NCBI GenBank assembly: GCA_910585875.1
Contig: CAJUIK010000003.1
Location: 68,454-81,908 of the forward strand
Source: an uncultured Eubacteriales bacterium
GTDB taxonomy: Bacteria > Bacillota > Clostridia > Oscillospirales > Butyricicoccaceae
Direction: 5' to 3'
Length of the DNA: 13,455 nucleotides
Both the position numbers and the translations under genes were made by a program. The notes beneath the pieces were generated by a model, which did not search any database, was not told the origin of the DNA, and saw only the letters and a program-made list of their open reading frames with translations. This document shows positions 13,288 to 13,455 of this stretch, in pieces (position 1 is the stretch's first letter; each line of letters starts with the position of its first letter).

Positions 13288-13455
13288 TGCCAATGTGCAA
13301 ATCAGTGTGCTGCTCCCGCCCGATATTCGCTTTTTCAGCTTTCACATGTGCAAGTCAAATAAATCGCATTCATATTAAGGGACTGCCCGCCTGATTACTA
13401 CGTCATCTGCGAAAACAGACAACTTTTGAAGCAGTTTTACGGCTGTGCAGCAAAA
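13288..13455. other. Window end without a confident gene
   Basis: This stretch is less GC-rich. A plus-strand frame is open from 13363 to the window edge (it includes DYYVICENRQLLKQFYG) but has no start codon or ribosome site. A minus-strand frame is also open from the edge to a TAA at about 13376-13378. Either could be part of a gene or a remnant lying mostly beyond the window; I recognise neither. Confidence 0.3.

Overview
The window reads as a GC-rich, low-GC-group-type (Firmicutes/Clostridia) chromosome segment, most likely from an anaerobic gut-type member of the Oscillospirales or a relative. The reasons are strong AGGAGG-type ribosome sites, consensus sigma-A promoters, intrinsic terminators with long T-runs, a lipoprotein peptide-binding protein, a rubredoxin-first (reverse) rubrerythrin and a large soluble hybrid histidine kinase. 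This taxonomic placement is inference. No phage, insertion sequence, CRISPR array or rRNA was seen.

Layout, left to right. Positions 1-2617 hold two tandem paralogous family-5 ABC substrate-binding proteins. The first is cut by the window edge, the second is a complete lipoprotein, and each is closed by its own terminator. At 2630-3931 an AI-2E/UPF0118-type membrane permease has its own promoter and a GTG start. At 3939-4990 a short operon encodes a small coiled-coil protein and an RNA 2'-phosphotransferase (KptA/Tpt1). A YaaA-family peroxide-stress protein follows at 5016-5759.

Positions 5760-6592 form an AT-rich patch with a perfect TTGACA-N17-TATAAT promoter, a long leader and an unrecognised secreted or anchored protein. 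A GC-rich, unrecognised four-helix membrane protein is coupled directly behind it, ending in a two-way terminator at 7095-7128.

From about 7198 to 12103 everything is on the minus strand. In transcription order it holds tRNA-Leu(CAG) (with a 20-bp palindromic terminator that absorbs its CCA end), a 1054-residue soluble PAS/histidine kinase/receiver/receiver protein, a membrane-anchored choloylglycine-hydrolase-like Ntn hydrolase with a complete set of active-site residues, and tRNA-Leu(GAG).

The right end (12173-13287, plus strand) is a likely two-gene redox unit: an Rrf2-family regulator with three cysteines in the Fe-S position, followed by reverse rubrerythrin. The last 168 bases hold no confident gene.

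Common theme: YaaA, the three-Cys Rrf2 regulator and the reverse rubrerythrin all fit iron/peroxide defence in an anaerobe. The other genes look like independent housekeeping or accessory units. No large undescribed multi-gene system is evident. The best leads are the AT-rich patch with its unknown protein, the anchored Ntn hydrolase, the coiled-coil/KptA operon, and the kinase with its cryptic N-terminus.
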